64,000 nt of DNA from Donghicola mangrovi (GTDB lineage Bacteria; Pseudomonadota; Alphaproteobacteria; Rhodobacterales; Rhodobacteraceae): NCBI RefSeq assembly GCF_013377535.1, contig NZ_JABCJE010000002.1, positions 661,490-725,489 on the forward strand. The letters run 5' to 3'. Positions 54,001 through 61,903 of the stretch are shown here, piece after piece. The position numbers and the translations under genes are program-made. Position 1 is the first letter of the stretch; each line of letters opens with the position of its first letter. The notes under the pieces are model-generated. The model searched no databases. It was not told the origin of the DNA and worked only from the letters and a program-made list of their open reading frames with translations.

Positions 54001-55683
54001 TTCACCGTCCGCAACGCTTGGGGCGCGACCTACACCAACGAAGGCGACGGGGACGTGCTGTTCGACGCCGCCGACTGGACGCTGAACCTGAAGGCGGGCG
54101 AGAGCAAAACCTTTGGCTTCACGGCCGATGGCACCGTTCCCACGAACGGCCTGACCCTGACCATCGAAGTGGACGGCGAAACCGAAACAACGGGCACCAC
54201 CGACACCGGCACCGATACGACCACGGATACCGGCACGGACACGGGCACGGACACCTCGACCGATACTGGGACCGACACCGGCACCACCGATGTGGACGCG
54301 GACACCAGCGACAACACCGGATCGCCCTTCGATGTGTCGGATTACGAAGACGTCCTCGATATGTCGATGGACTTCTATTACGCGCAGTATTCGGGCGAAT
54401 TGCCCGACGACTACCCGATCGAGTGGCGCGGCGACAGCGCCCTGACCGATGGCGCGGATGTGGGCGTGGACCTGACGGGCGGCTGGTACGACGCGGGCGA
54501 CCATGTGAAGTTCGGCTTCCCCATGGCCTATACCGCGACGATGCTGGCATGGGGCGCCTCTGACTATTCCGAGGGTTACGAGGCCGCCGGCGCCCAAGAG
54601 GACATCCTGAACCATCTGGAATGGGTCACGGACTACTTCCTGCGCTGCTATGACGACAACGGCACCGAGGACCTGAGCGACGATATCTTCTATGCCCAAG
54701 TCGGCGACGGCGACATCGACCACAGCTACTGGGGCGCGGCCGAAGACATGACCATGGAACGCCCGACCTATTACGTCACGGCGGACAATCCGGGCACCGA
54801 AGTCACGGCGGAAACCGCGGCGGCGCTGGCCTCTGCCTCGATCGTGTTCCGCGAGGCGGGCGAAACCGCCTACGCGGATCAGCTCTTGGAAACCGCCATC
54901 CAGCTCTATGACTTTGCCGAGACCTATCAGGGCACCTACACCAACGCCGTCACCGATGCGCGAAGCTTCTATAACAGCTATAGCGGTTATCAGGACGAGC
55001 TGTCCTGGGGCGCGGCATGGCTCTATGAGGCGACCGGCGACGAAAGCTATCTGGACCTAGCAGAGAGCTACTATCCGGGCGGTTCGACCTATTGGGCGCT
55101 GGGTTGGGATGACAAATCCAACGGTGTGGCCATGCTGCTGGCCAGCGCGACGGGGGATGCAACCTACATCAACGATGTGGACGAACATCTTGATTACATG
55201 ATGAATTCCCTGACCCGCACTCCAGGCACCGACACCAATGCCGGTCTGGCTTGGTTGGATAGCTGGGGCTCGAACCGCTATGCGGCGAACATGGCCTTCC
55301 TCGCGGTCGAGCGTGCCGATCTGGCCCAAGAGCTTGGCGATGACGACTATGCGGCAGAGCTGTTCGACTTTGCTTCGGACCAGATCGACTACATGCTGGG
55401 GGATAACCCGGACGGTCAAAGCTATGTCGTCGGTTTCGGTGATGACTACCCGCTGAACCCGCACCATCGCGGCGCCTCGGGCACCACGAACATCGGGGAC
55501 AGCGCGGACAACGTCTATACCCTGACCGGTGCGCTGGTGGGTGGTCCGGACCAGTACGGCAACTACAACGACAGCCGCACTGACTATGTCCAGAACGAGG
55601 TCGCGACCGATTATAACGCGGGCTTCTCGGGGGCCTTGGCGGGCCTGATCACCGAGGGCCTCAGCGACAGTGGCTTGATCTAA
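51010..55683 (+). CDS. Multimodular secreted GH9 cellulase with beta-helix-like, RTX and three CBM2-like modules
   Basis: A 1557-residue protein. Residues 1-375 look like a right-handed beta-helix (pectate-lyase-like repeats such as GSYTFDRTVTIDRSNISLIGQG). RTX repeats lie at about 385-420 (GGAGDD, GGTGND), followed by the RTX-associated RNVEEFVFTDA. CBM2-like modules span about 514-625, 764-875 and 957-1055. Heptad linkers occur at 642-753 and 878-953, and a Thr/Asp linker at about 1058-1104. GH9 occupies about 1106-1557: GGWYDAGDH (Asp1161, Asp1164), NPHHRGAS, and NEVATDYNAGF with the acid Glu1530. No signal peptide, so type I secretion is likely. GAGG precedes the ATG at 51010; 50974 is a less supported start. 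No secretion genes are adjacent. Confidence 0.92.
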   Translation: MTTYIDVALGTTAAQLQTMIDNAAEDTTFVLQAGSYTFDRTVTIDRSNISLIGQGEGETIINVTSAIGSDPAIVLGLELYKTDIEDTDDLAVAASAGDTSITVASGHSIQVGDYIYIQAENTSAYFAEIGDTQWKKSNPLRTIMVEVTSVDGDTIGFDTPLTFDFDPDITTVQTRNLIEGNTLSGFTMVGPYGDADPGSFTNSTGQGQTMIMVGGTAGATLTNITIEDGISHGITFAGSIDVTLDDFTMDGTLNKGDSGNGYAVWIRDVYESEFTDLTITDTRHAVLFASYTTASNNYVQVTYTNRDINFHGGRDQYNTVVVDEMVRDETEQGYLGWATFFNEGESYGAPTDPTTNSITFGTLVASSKGDEAYARDTGAQMWMVGGNDTAHGGAGDDYINGGTGNDVIYGSDGQDTINGDSSTDTLILEGSLADYAISANGTDLYLTHAGGRTLVRNVEEFVFTDATLDDDDLFDMATVEANPDTAAEPTLPYLDSTSTGDDTVSTGTDTTAPDTLPTFTWRQGTVWNGGFTTYIDIENTSGTVMEDFRIVITDPTFTVSNIWGATYSVQADGSLVISGSGYSLDVAAGGSVSIGFNGKGTVPAEDTVAYGAVIDGTTYMIGEETTDAEDTVTGDTGSDTVSTGDDTVTTGDDTVTTGDDTVSTGDDTVTTGDDTVSTGDDTVTTGDDTVTTGDDTVSTGDDTVSTGDDTVSTGDDTVTTGDDTITSGDDTVSTGDDTVTTGDDTVTTGDDTVDGGTDTDTSIDLPTIVWRQGNVWSSGFTTYLDITNTTDQIVQNVEIRISNPTFTVSSTWGAAYYTDTNGDLVITGNGYGTNLNPGQTVSIGFNGKGTVPAESTITYAAVIDGIRYVLGEDTATDTGNDTVTTGDDTITAGDDTVGTGEDTVSTGDDTVAGGDDTLTTGDDTLTTGDDTITTGDDTVSDGEDTITTGDDTVAVNLPDVSFTITNSWGNGFNGDITVTNDTDETVTAFSLLVSDAGFTVRNAWGATYTNEGDGDVLFDAADWTLNLKAGESKTFGFTADGTVPTNGLTLTIEVDGETETTGTTDTGTDTTTDTGTDTGTDTSTDTGTDTGTTDVDADTSDNTGSPFDVSDYEDVLDMSMDFYYAQYSGELPDDYPIEWRGDSALTDGADVGVDLTGGWYDAGDHVKFGFPMAYTATMLAWGASDYSEGYEAAGAQEDILNHLEWVTDYFLRCYDDNGTEDLSDDIFYAQVGDGDIDHSYWGAAEDMTMERPTYYVTADNPGTEVTAETAAALASASIVFREAGETAYADQLLETAIQLYDFAETYQGTYTNAVTDARSFYNSYSGYQDELSWGAAWLYEATGDESYLDLAESYYPGGSTYWALGWDDKSNGVAMLLASATGDATYINDVDEHLDYMMNSLTRTPGTDTNAGLAWLDSWGSNRYAANMAFLAVERADLAQELGDDDYAAELFDFASDQIDYMLGDNPDGQSYVVGFGDDYPLNPHHRGASGTTNIGDSADNVYTLTGALVGGPDQYGNYNDSRTDYVQNEVATDYNAGFSGALAGLITEGLSDSGLI
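52933..53268 (+). repeat. Sixteen tandem 21-bp repeats encoding (S/T)TGDDTV
   Basis: The coding sequence repeats a seven-residue unit, (S/T)(T/S)GDD-T-(V/I), sixteen times between the first and second CBM2-like modules. Third codon positions vary between units, so the peptide is more conserved than the DNA. This suggests selection on the protein or old duplication, not recent slippage. Confidence 0.93.
53641..53868 (+). repeat. Second array of about eleven (S/T)TGDDTV-type heptads
   Basis: One partial unit and ten full heptads separate the second and third CBM2-like modules. It is more degenerate than the first array, with units such as TAGDDTV, GTGEDTV, AGGDDTL and SDGEDTI. The acidic Asp/Glu positions and the GxDT core are kept. 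Confidence 0.9.
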
Positions 55684-55685
55684 CG

Positions 55686-55719
55686 AAAAGGCCCGCGCCT
55701 CGGGATCGGGGCGCGGGCC
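55686..55719 (-). terminator. GC-rich terminator between cellulase and acyl-CoA synthetase genes
   Basis: GGCCCGCGCC (55690-55699) pairs with GGCGCGGGCC (55710-55719). On the minus strand TTTT follows (AAAA at 55686-55689). It best fits the end of the acyl-CoA synthetase transcript, but may serve both convergent genes. Confidence 0.75.
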
Positions 55720-55770
55720 AATGGGCGATGGGCAGGGCAGTGGACGAAACGTCCCTGCCCTGTTTTCGTA

Positions 55771-57405
55771 TTATTCCGGCAGGTTCTTGGCCTCGTCCCG
55801 CAGGACGAATTTCTGGATCTTGCCGGTCGAGGTGCGCGGGATCTGCTGGAACACAAAGCGGCCGGGCACCTTGTAGTGGGCCAGATGCTCGCGGCACCAT
55901 TGCTTCAGCGTGGCGGCGTCGGCCTCTTGCCCCTCGGCCAGTTCCACGAACGCACAGGGGGTCTCGCCCCATTTCTCGTGGGGCTTGGCGACCACGGCGC
56001 AGACTGCCACGGCGGGGTGGTTGTACAGAACCTCCTCGACCTCGATCGACGAGATATTCTCGCCGCCCGAAATGATGATGTCCTTGGAGCGGTCTTTCAG
56101 CTGCACATAGCCGTCAGGATGGATGACCCCCAGATCGCCCGAGTGGAACCAGCCCCCTTCGAAGGCTTCGGCGGTGGCCTCGGGGTTGCGGAAGTATCCC
56201 TTCATCACGACGTTGCCGCGGAACATGACCTCTCCCAGCGTTTCGCCGTCGCGGGGGACGGGCTGCATGGTTTCGGGGTCCATCACGTCCAGATTTTCCA
56301 GCGGCAAATAGCGGACACCCTGACGGGCCTTCAGGCGGGCTTGCTCGGTCGCGGGCAGATCGGACCAGCTGGCGTGCCAGTCGTTTACCACCGAGGGACC
56401 ATAGGTTTCGGTCAGACCATAAAGGTGCGTCACCTCGAAACCGGCGGCCTTCATGTCAGCCAGCAGCTTTTCGGGCGGCGGGGCGGCGGCGGTGAAGAAT
56501 TGGACGGTCGCCCCCAGCTCGCGCTTGACCGTCGCGGGGGCCGAGATCATCAGCGACATCACGATGGGCGCGCCGCACAGGTGCGTGACTCCTTCGTCAG
56601 CGAGCGCGTTCCAGATCGCGTCCGCACGGACCTGACGCAAGCACACATGGGTGCCGATGATCGCCGAAAGGGTCCAAGGGAAACACCAGCCGTTGCAGTG
56701 GAACATCGGCAGGGTCCACAAGTACACCGCGTGCTTGTTCATCGAGGTGGTCAGCGCATTGCCCTGCGCCAGCAGGTAGGCCCCGCGGTGGTGATAGACC
56801 ACGCCCTTAGGATTGCCCGTGGTGCCAGAGGTATAGCTGATCGAGATCGCGTCCCACTCGTCCTCGGGGCGGAGCCAGTCGAACGCCGCATCGCCACCGG
56901 CGACGAATGCCTCGTAGTCCATTGCGTCCACTGCCACGCGGGGGCCGTCATACTCGGGATCGTCGTACTGGATCAGCACGGGCGAACATTTGGCCAGCGA
57001 CAGAGCCTCTTGGATCAGAGGCATGAATTCTGCGTCCACGATCAGCATCTTGGTCAGCGCGTGGTCCAGCTGGAACGCGATGATCGCCGCATCGAGACGG
57101 GTGTTGATGGTGTGCAGCACCGCGCCGCTCATGGGGACGCCATAGTGGCTTTCCAGCATGGCGGGGGTGTTGGCCATCATCACCGAAACGGTGTCACCGC
57201 GCCCCATCCCTGCCCCTGCCAGCGCCGAAGCCAGTTGGCGCGAGCGGTCATAGAATTCCGCATAGGTCCGGCGCAGAGCCCCGTGGACGATCGCGGTGTG
57301 ATCGGGAAAGACAGTCGCCGCACGCTCCAGAAAGCTGAGCGGGGTCAGCGGCTGGTGGTTTGCGGGGTTGCGGTCAAGGCCGATGGAAAAAGGGTTTTGT
57401 GTCAT
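55771..57405 (-). CDS. AMP-forming acyl-CoA synthetase
   Basis: A 544-residue ANL ligase. The P-loop is SYTSGTTGNPKGVVYHH, the A5 motif is YGLTETYGPS, the A7/A8 region is WFHSGDLGVIHPDGYVQLKDRSKDIIISGGENIS, and the C-terminal catalytic Lys is in TSTGKIQK. The sequence type is that of medium-chain or aryl acyl-CoA synthetases (acyl-activating-enzyme group). It follows a crotonase-fold gene by 3 bases, so both act in one acyl-CoA pathway. The acid substrate cannot be told from sequence. Confidence 0.92.
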   Translation of the reverse strand: MTQNPFSIGLDRNPANHQPLTPLSFLERAATVFPDHTAIVHGALRRTYAEFYDRSRQLASALAGAGMGRGDTVSVMMANTPAMLESHYGVPMSGAVLHTINTRLDAAIIAFQLDHALTKMLIVDAEFMPLIQEALSLAKCSPVLIQYDDPEYDGPRVAVDAMDYEAFVAGGDAAFDWLRPEDEWDAISISYTSGTTGNPKGVVYHHRGAYLLAQGNALTTSMNKHAVYLWTLPMFHCNGWCFPWTLSAIIGTHVCLRQVRADAIWNALADEGVTHLCGAPIVMSLMISAPATVKRELGATVQFFTAAAPPPEKLLADMKAAGFEVTHLYGLTETYGPSVVNDWHASWSDLPATEQARLKARQGVRYLPLENLDVMDPETMQPVPRDGETLGEVMFRGNVVMKGYFRNPEATAEAFEGGWFHSGDLGVIHPDGYVQLKDRSKDIIISGGENISSIEVEEVLYNHPAVAVCAVVAKPHEKWGETPCAFVELAEGQEADAATLKQWCREHLAHYKVPGRFVFQQIPRTSTGKIQKFVLRDEAKNLPE

Positions 57406-57408
57406 GGT

Positions 57409-58209
57409 CTACTTGTCCTGCCATTCCGGGGAGCGCTTCTGGATAAAGGCGCTGATCCCCTCTTCTGCGTCCTGCGCCATCATGTTCTCGACCATGACGG
57501 CGGCGGCGTATTCATAGGCCTCGGCCAAGGGCATTTCGCGCTGCGCATAGAACGCGCGCTTGCCCGTGGCGAGGGTCATGCTGGATTTCGACGCGATCTT
57601 GCGCGCCAGTTCCATGGTGGTTTCCGTCAGGGCCTCGGGCGGGACGGCACGGTTCACCAGCCCCATCTCGGCGGCGCGGGCAGCGGGGATCATGTCCCCG
57701 GCCAGCAGCATCTCCATCGCGTGTTTGGGGGCCACGTTGCGCGACAGCGCCACCATCGGGGTCGAGCAAAAGAGCCCGATATGCACCCCAGGTGTGCTGA
57801 ATTTCGCCGTCTCGGCGGCAACGGCCAGATCGCAGGACGCGACCAGCTGGCAGCCCGCGGCGGTTGCGATGCCCGAAACCTCGGCGATGACGGGTTTGGG
57901 GCAGGCAACGATGGCCTGCATCACCCCTGCGCACATCCCCATGATTTTCGCGAAATAGGCGCGGCCACGGTCGGGCGCAGTGCGGGCGGCGGTCAGTTCC
58001 TTGAGGTCATGGCCCGCGCAGAACGCGGGGCCGTTCGCGGCCAGCACGATCACGCGAACCTCGGCGTCCTGCCCCGCGCTTCGCAGCAGGGCATCCAGAT
58101 CGGCCAGCATCGCCTCGGACAGGGCATTGCGGCGCGACACATCATTCAAGGTCACGCGCAGAACGCCTTGGTCATCCCGATCCAGGATCAGTCTATTCTC
58201 AGATGGCAC
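57409..58209 (-). CDS. Crotonase-fold protein (ECHDC3-like) lacking the catalytic glutamates
   Basis: A 266-residue enoyl-CoA hydratase/isomerase-family protein. The oxyanion-hole region FCAGHDLKEL and the fold are clear, but the two hydratase glutamates are replaced: Gln121 in AAGCQLVA and Gly141 in FSTPGVHIG. It is therefore unlikely to be an ordinary enoyl-CoA hydratase. GTG at 58209 is a strong start, with AGGAGG 6 bases upstream; the frame is open to 58263. It is co-transcribed with the acyl-CoA synthetase and may be a hydrolase, lyase or binding protein. Confidence 0.85.
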   Translation of the reverse strand: MPSENRLILDRDDQGVLRVTLNDVSRRNALSEAMLADLDALLRSAGQDAEVRVIVLAANGPAFCAGHDLKELTAARTAPDRGRAYFAKIMGMCAGVMQAIVACPKPVIAEVSGIATAAGCQLVASCDLAVAAETAKFSTPGVHIGLFCSTPMVALSRNVAPKHAMEMLLAGDMIPAARAAEMGLVNRAVPPEALTETTMELARKIASKSSMTLATGKRAFYAQREMPLAEAYEYAAAVMVENMMAQDAEEGISAFIQKRSPEWQDK

Positions 58210-58402
58210 AGCTTTCCTCCTTCGCTGTGACGCTAAGGAAGGCAATTTCAGGCGCTCCGGCAAGAGATTTCGCCAGCGCCCCGCATGTGCCGTTACGTCG
58301 GTTTCAGGGCCAAGTCCTTGGGGGTTAAGTGTTAGCGCCAGACAAAAGGCGCCGCCCTGAGGGACCGCGCCTTTGCCATGTTCAAACCGGTGTCAACGCG
58401 GA

Positions 58403-58768
58403 TCAATCCAGATCTGCGAACCCGTTACAGGCCGACAGACCGTCATCGCTCAGGGACTCGCACCATGCCAGATGGCCCTCGCCCAACTGCCACTCTTCGC
58501 CATCCTGCGAGAAGGTGACGCTGTCCTTGCCTTCTTTGGTCAGATCGCGGGTCAGGCTGAGGCCCGACACGAATTCCACGATCTTGGAGTTCACGTTCTC
58601 GCATTCGACGACAACGGCATCCATTTCGCAGCCTTCGCCGCCGTCCATCTCTGCAAAGCAGACATTCACAGCAGGCAACATGCCGCCGCTTTCAGCATAG
58701 TTATAGCAGCTGGCCGATGCGGCGCCCGCGCTCAGGATCAGACCCGCAGAAAGAAGAAAATACTTCAA
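58403..58768 (-). CDS. Small exported protein of unknown function
   Basis: A 121-residue protein with a signal peptide (KYFLLSAGLILSAGAASA) followed by an acidic mature part with six cysteines (SCYNYAESGG..., CFAEMDGGEGCEMD, CENV, AWCESL, SACNGF). The start is a TTG at 58768 with AAGG 8 bases upstream. The reading frame stays open far upstream (to 59653), but that stretch is antisense to phaC. No family is recognised. The gap to the crotonase-fold gene shows nothing else. Confidence 0.65.
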   Translation of the reverse strand: MKYFLLSAGLILSAGAASASCYNYAESGGMLPAVNVCFAEMDGGEGCEMDAVVVECENVNSKIVEFVSGLSLTRDLTKEGKDSVTFSQDGEEWQLGEGHLAWCESLSDDGLSACNGFADLD

Positions 58769-58964
58769 TTTTTCAACCTTATAGAACCAATGAGACTTAC
58801 CGAGACAAAATTGACTCGTTACCGCGCCTTTATGCTGCAATTGCGGCAATTCCTCAACCTTGGCGGGCAGAAATGAGGGGCTGCCCGGGTCACGATTTCC
58901 TGCCCTGCCCGCATTGCGGCTAACCCTCCGCGCCATCACGAATTGGTGTAGCGCGGGTACGCCT

Positions 58965-58978
58965 TTGACCGAAATCAA
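58965..58978 (+). promoter_or_regulatory. FNR/FnrL-type box upstream of phaC
   Basis: TTGAC-CGAA-ATCAA fits the FnrL consensus TTGAT-N4-(A/G)TCAA at all but one base, and lies within a longer palindrome CTTTGA-N6-TCAAAG. A -10-like TAGGGT lies at 59000-59005. This places the box centre about 41 bases before the expected start of transcription, the standard class II activator position. It is 84 bases before the phaC ATG. Confidence 0.6.
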
Positions 58979-59062
58979 AGCACGCGGCGACGCGCGCGCT
59001 AGGGTCCCCTGTGAAACGCGCGGCCCGATGGGCGCCGCGCACGGTAACGAAGGATCGGGTTC

Positions 59063-60826
59063 ATGAAACAAGACCGCACCGCCCCCACCCCTGCCCCCGC
59101 AGAACCGCTGGACCAGCAGCTGGACCATCACCCCTATGCGGATCTGGACCGGATGGCGCGGGCGTTGTTGGCGCAGAACACCGGCGGGGTGTCGCCGTTC
59201 TCGATCTCTCAGGCGATCGGGGACTGGGCCCTGCACATGAGCCGCGCCCCCGGCCGCCAGATGGAACTGGCCGAACGGGCCGTGACCAACACGCTCAAGG
59301 TTCTGGCCGATGCGACCGGCACCAGCGACACTCCGCCGTTCAAGCCCATGCCCTATGACCACCGCTTTACCCATGCGGGCTGGGACCGGATGCCATTCCG
59401 TTTCTGGAAGCAGTCGTTTCTGGCCACGCAGGACTGGTGGAACCACGCCACCGACGAATTGCGCGGGCTCAGCCAAGCGGACTCGGATCGGGTGCGGTTC
59501 ATGATGCGGCAGATGCTGGACATCGTCTCGCCCTCCAACATGCCCATCACCAACCCCGAGATCATCGAGCGCACCCTTGATTGCCACGGGCAGAACATCC
59601 TCGAAGGCGCGCGCCATCTGGCCGAGGATTTCGTCCAGACCCTGACCCAGCACCGCCCCGAAAGCCCCGAAGGGTTCCGCATCGGGCAGGACTTGGCCTG
59701 CACCCCCGGTCAGGTGGTCTACCGCAATGAGCTATTCGAACTGATCCAGTACACGCCCACCACGCCGCAGGTCCACGCCGAGCCCGTGCTGATCGTGCCC
59801 GCGTGGATCATGAAGTATTACATTCTGGACCTGACGCCCCAAAACTCGATGATCCGCTACTTGGTTGACCAAGGCTTTACCGTCTTTGCGATTTCGTGGT
59901 GTAACCCCGGTCAGGCGCAGGCCGAACTGACGCTGGAAAGCTACCGCAAGGACGGGGTCATGGCCGCGATCGAGGCGATCAGCACCATCGTGCCGGACCA
60001 GAAAATCCACGCGGCGGGCTATTGCCTTGGCGGGACGATCCTATCCATCGCCGCCGCCACCATGGCGCGGGACGAGGATGACCGCCTCGCCTCTGTCACC
60101 CTGTTGGCAGCGCAAACCGACTTCTCCGAGGCGGGGGAATTGCTGCTGTTCCTGGACGAGAGCCAAGTCGCCTTCCTCGAGGATCTCATGTGGGCCCAAG
60201 GCTATCTGGACCGCCCCCAGATGACCCGCGCCTTTGCCACCATTCGCGCCGAGGATCTGATCTATACCCGCGCAGTCAAACGCTATTGGCTCGGCAAAGA
60301 GGACCTGCCCTCGGACCTGACCGTATGGAACAATGACACCACGCGGATGCCGGCGCGGATGCACTCGGAATACCTGCGCGGGCTTTTCTTGGAGAACCGC
60401 CTGACCGCAGGCCGTTTCGCGGTCGAGGGGCGTGTGATCGCGCTCAAGGATATCTCGGTGCCGCTTTATGTGGTGGGGACCGAAAGCGATCACATCGCGC
60501 CGTGGAAATCGGTCTACAAAATCCGCCTGTTCACCGATTGCGATCTGACCTTTACGCTGACCAGTTCGGGGCATAACGGCGGGATCGTCAGCGAACCGGG
60601 CCACCCGCACCGCCACTATCGCACCGGCCACCGCGCCCCCGAGGCGCGTTACGTTGACCCCGACACTTGGCTGGCCGAGCACGCGCCGGCAGAAGGGTCG
60701 TGGTGGACCAACTGGGCCGATTGGCTGGCGGCGAAATCCTCGGGTCAGGGCCAGCCGCCTTCTATGGGCGCAGCGGACTATCCGCCGCTGGCACCGGCCC
60801 CCGGCACCTATATTTATCAGGAATAA
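59063..60826 (+). CDS. phaC: Class I polyhydroxyalkanoate synthase
   Basis: A 587-residue PHA synthase. The N-terminal domain has FRFWKQSFLATQDWW and MPITNPEIIERTLDCHGQN. The alpha/beta-hydrolase domain carries the lipase-like box GYCLGGT with nucleophile Cys321, the Asp in GTESDHIAPW and the His in TSSGHNGGIVS. It polymerises (R)-3-hydroxyacyl-CoA. phaZ, phasin and phaR genes, common neighbours in Rhodobacteraceae, are not adjacent, so this may be a second synthase. Low-oxygen control is suggested by the FNR box upstream. Confidence 0.95.
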   Translation: MKQDRTAPTPAPAEPLDQQLDHHPYADLDRMARALLAQNTGGVSPFSISQAIGDWALHMSRAPGRQMELAERAVTNTLKVLADATGTSDTPPFKPMPYDHRFTHAGWDRMPFRFWKQSFLATQDWWNHATDELRGLSQADSDRVRFMMRQMLDIVSPSNMPITNPEIIERTLDCHGQNILEGARHLAEDFVQTLTQHRPESPEGFRIGQDLACTPGQVVYRNELFELIQYTPTTPQVHAEPVLIVPAWIMKYYILDLTPQNSMIRYLVDQGFTVFAISWCNPGQAQAELTLESYRKDGVMAAIEAISTIVPDQKIHAAGYCLGGTILSIAAATMARDEDDRLASVTLLAAQTDFSEAGELLLFLDESQVAFLEDLMWAQGYLDRPQMTRAFATIRAEDLIYTRAVKRYWLGKEDLPSDLTVWNNDTTRMPARMHSEYLRGLFLENRLTAGRFAVEGRVIALKDISVPLYVVGTESDHIAPWKSVYKIRLFTDCDLTFTLTSSGHNGGIVSEPGHPHRHYRTGHRAPEARYVDPDTWLAEHAPAEGSWWTNWADWLAAKSSGQGQPPSMGAADYPPLAPAPGTYIYQE

Positions 60827-60856
60827 GCCCACGGGATGCGGGCGGTCGGGACAGGG

Positions 60857-61216
60857 TCACAAGAACCCCTGACCGCCCATATCCACCAGTTCGATCCGTT
60901 CGCGCGGGATCCATCCGGCCAATGCGCCGTCCTGATGACGCACCCGCCACCAATCCCCCTCTTCGGGCTCTACATCAAAGATATCAGCGCCATAGAGACG
61001 CCCGATCACCGGCATTTCGTCTCCCGGCCCGCTGCGCACGCCGATATACCCCAAGCGGTCATCAATCATCGCGGTGAAAGAGGTCGGCAGAGCAAGCTCG
61101 GCCGGTTGATGGCGCTCGTAAAACGGGCTGTGGTCCGGCGTTTGCGCGCCGTTCGAAAACAGGGCGATCCCGCCCCAGATCACTGGCAACAGAGTAAACA
61201 GAGCGTATTTCTTCAT
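60857..61216 (-). CDS. Exported bacterial SH3-domain protein
   Basis: A 119-residue protein. An N-terminal hydrophobic segment (KKYALFTLLPVIWGGIALF) is a signal peptide or anchor, and an SH3b domain covers about 45-115 (DRLGYIGVRSGPGDEMPVIGRLYGAD...WWRVRHQDGALAGWIPRERIEL). Such domains usually bind cell wall in the periplasm. The ATG at 61216 follows AGGAG by 6 bases; the longer frame to 61252 is not needed. Confidence 0.82.
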   Translation of the reverse strand: MKKYALFTLLPVIWGGIALFSNGAQTPDHSPFYERHQPAELALPTSFTAMIDDRLGYIGVRSGPGDEMPVIGRLYGADIFDVEPEEGDWWRVRHQDGALAGWIPRERIELVDMGGQGFL

Positions 61217-61336
61217 CTCTGGCTCCTGTTGTTTAGCAAAGTCTTTGGTCAAAATAGTCTAGTCATATCACCCGGCATTGGGCCAACCGCCCATCGGGAA
61301 AGGGGGCCGCACGAACGCACGGCCACCCCGTTTTGA

Positions 61337-61903
61337 TTAGAAGTTGCGCAGATCGTCGCCGATTACGGCTTTCATGGAGGAGCCAACGTTGCGCAGGACC
61401 TGGTCCCGCAGGCCCTTGGGCACCAGCACAACCGGCACGCCGGACGCGGTGGCAAAAGCGGTCGCAGGACCCTCGCCTAAATCGACTGCCATCTGTGCTC
61501 CACGTGCGGCAATCTCCAGCGTCTTGTTTTCCATGAAGCGGTGCTGAAAGGGTTTACGGCTTTTGTCGTGCAGTACGAGGAAGCGGTTGGTCTTGTCCGC
61601 CGACTGGCCATACTGGAAATCTGTGCCAACCGTAAAAGCGCAGAAATTCGCATCGCATTTCTGCTGCACCTTGCCCGCCATATCGGGCTGAACAAAAACC
61701 GAGGTGCCATCGGTCGCGGTCAGCTGGATGTATTTTTCCGAACGCGAGCTCCAGTTCTGTTGCCATTCGATGGTCTGAACACTGGCTGAATCATTCAACT
61801 GAGCGCGCGGGAAAGTGACAGTATCGCCCTTGTTGACCACGCCAGCGAAAGCGGCCGATGCTCCGGCTACAATTACAACTGCAGCCACAATCAGATTTCG
61901 CAT
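61337..61903 (-). CDS. Exported hypothetical protein
   Basis: A 188-residue protein with a clear signal peptide (MRNLIVAAVVIVAGASAAFA) and a mature domain rich in beta-type sequence with two close cysteines (QKCDANFCAF). The ATG at 61903 has GGAG 6 bases upstream; earlier ATGs at 61912 and 61924 are possible. I do not recognise the family with confidence. A periplasmic or surface role is likely. Confidence 0.68.
   Translation of the reverse strand: MRNLIVAAVVIVAGASAAFAGVVNKGDTVTFPRAQLNDSASVQTIEWQQNWSSRSEKYIQLTATDGTSVFVQPDMAGKVQQKCDANFCAFTVGTDFQYGQSADKTNRFLVLHDKSRKPFQHRFMENKTLEIAARGAQMAVDLGEGPATAFATASGVPVVLVPKGLRDQVLRNVGSSMKAVIGDDLRNF

Noticed and set aside
55876..58230. 784-codon plus-strand open frame across the acyl-CoA synthetase and crotonase-fold genes
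   Set aside because: It is antisense to two well-supported genes, has low-complexity basic composition and no family motifs.
58769..59653. Upstream extension of the small exported protein frame
   Set aside because: The extension is antisense to phaC, and the real signal peptide starts at the TTG at 58768.
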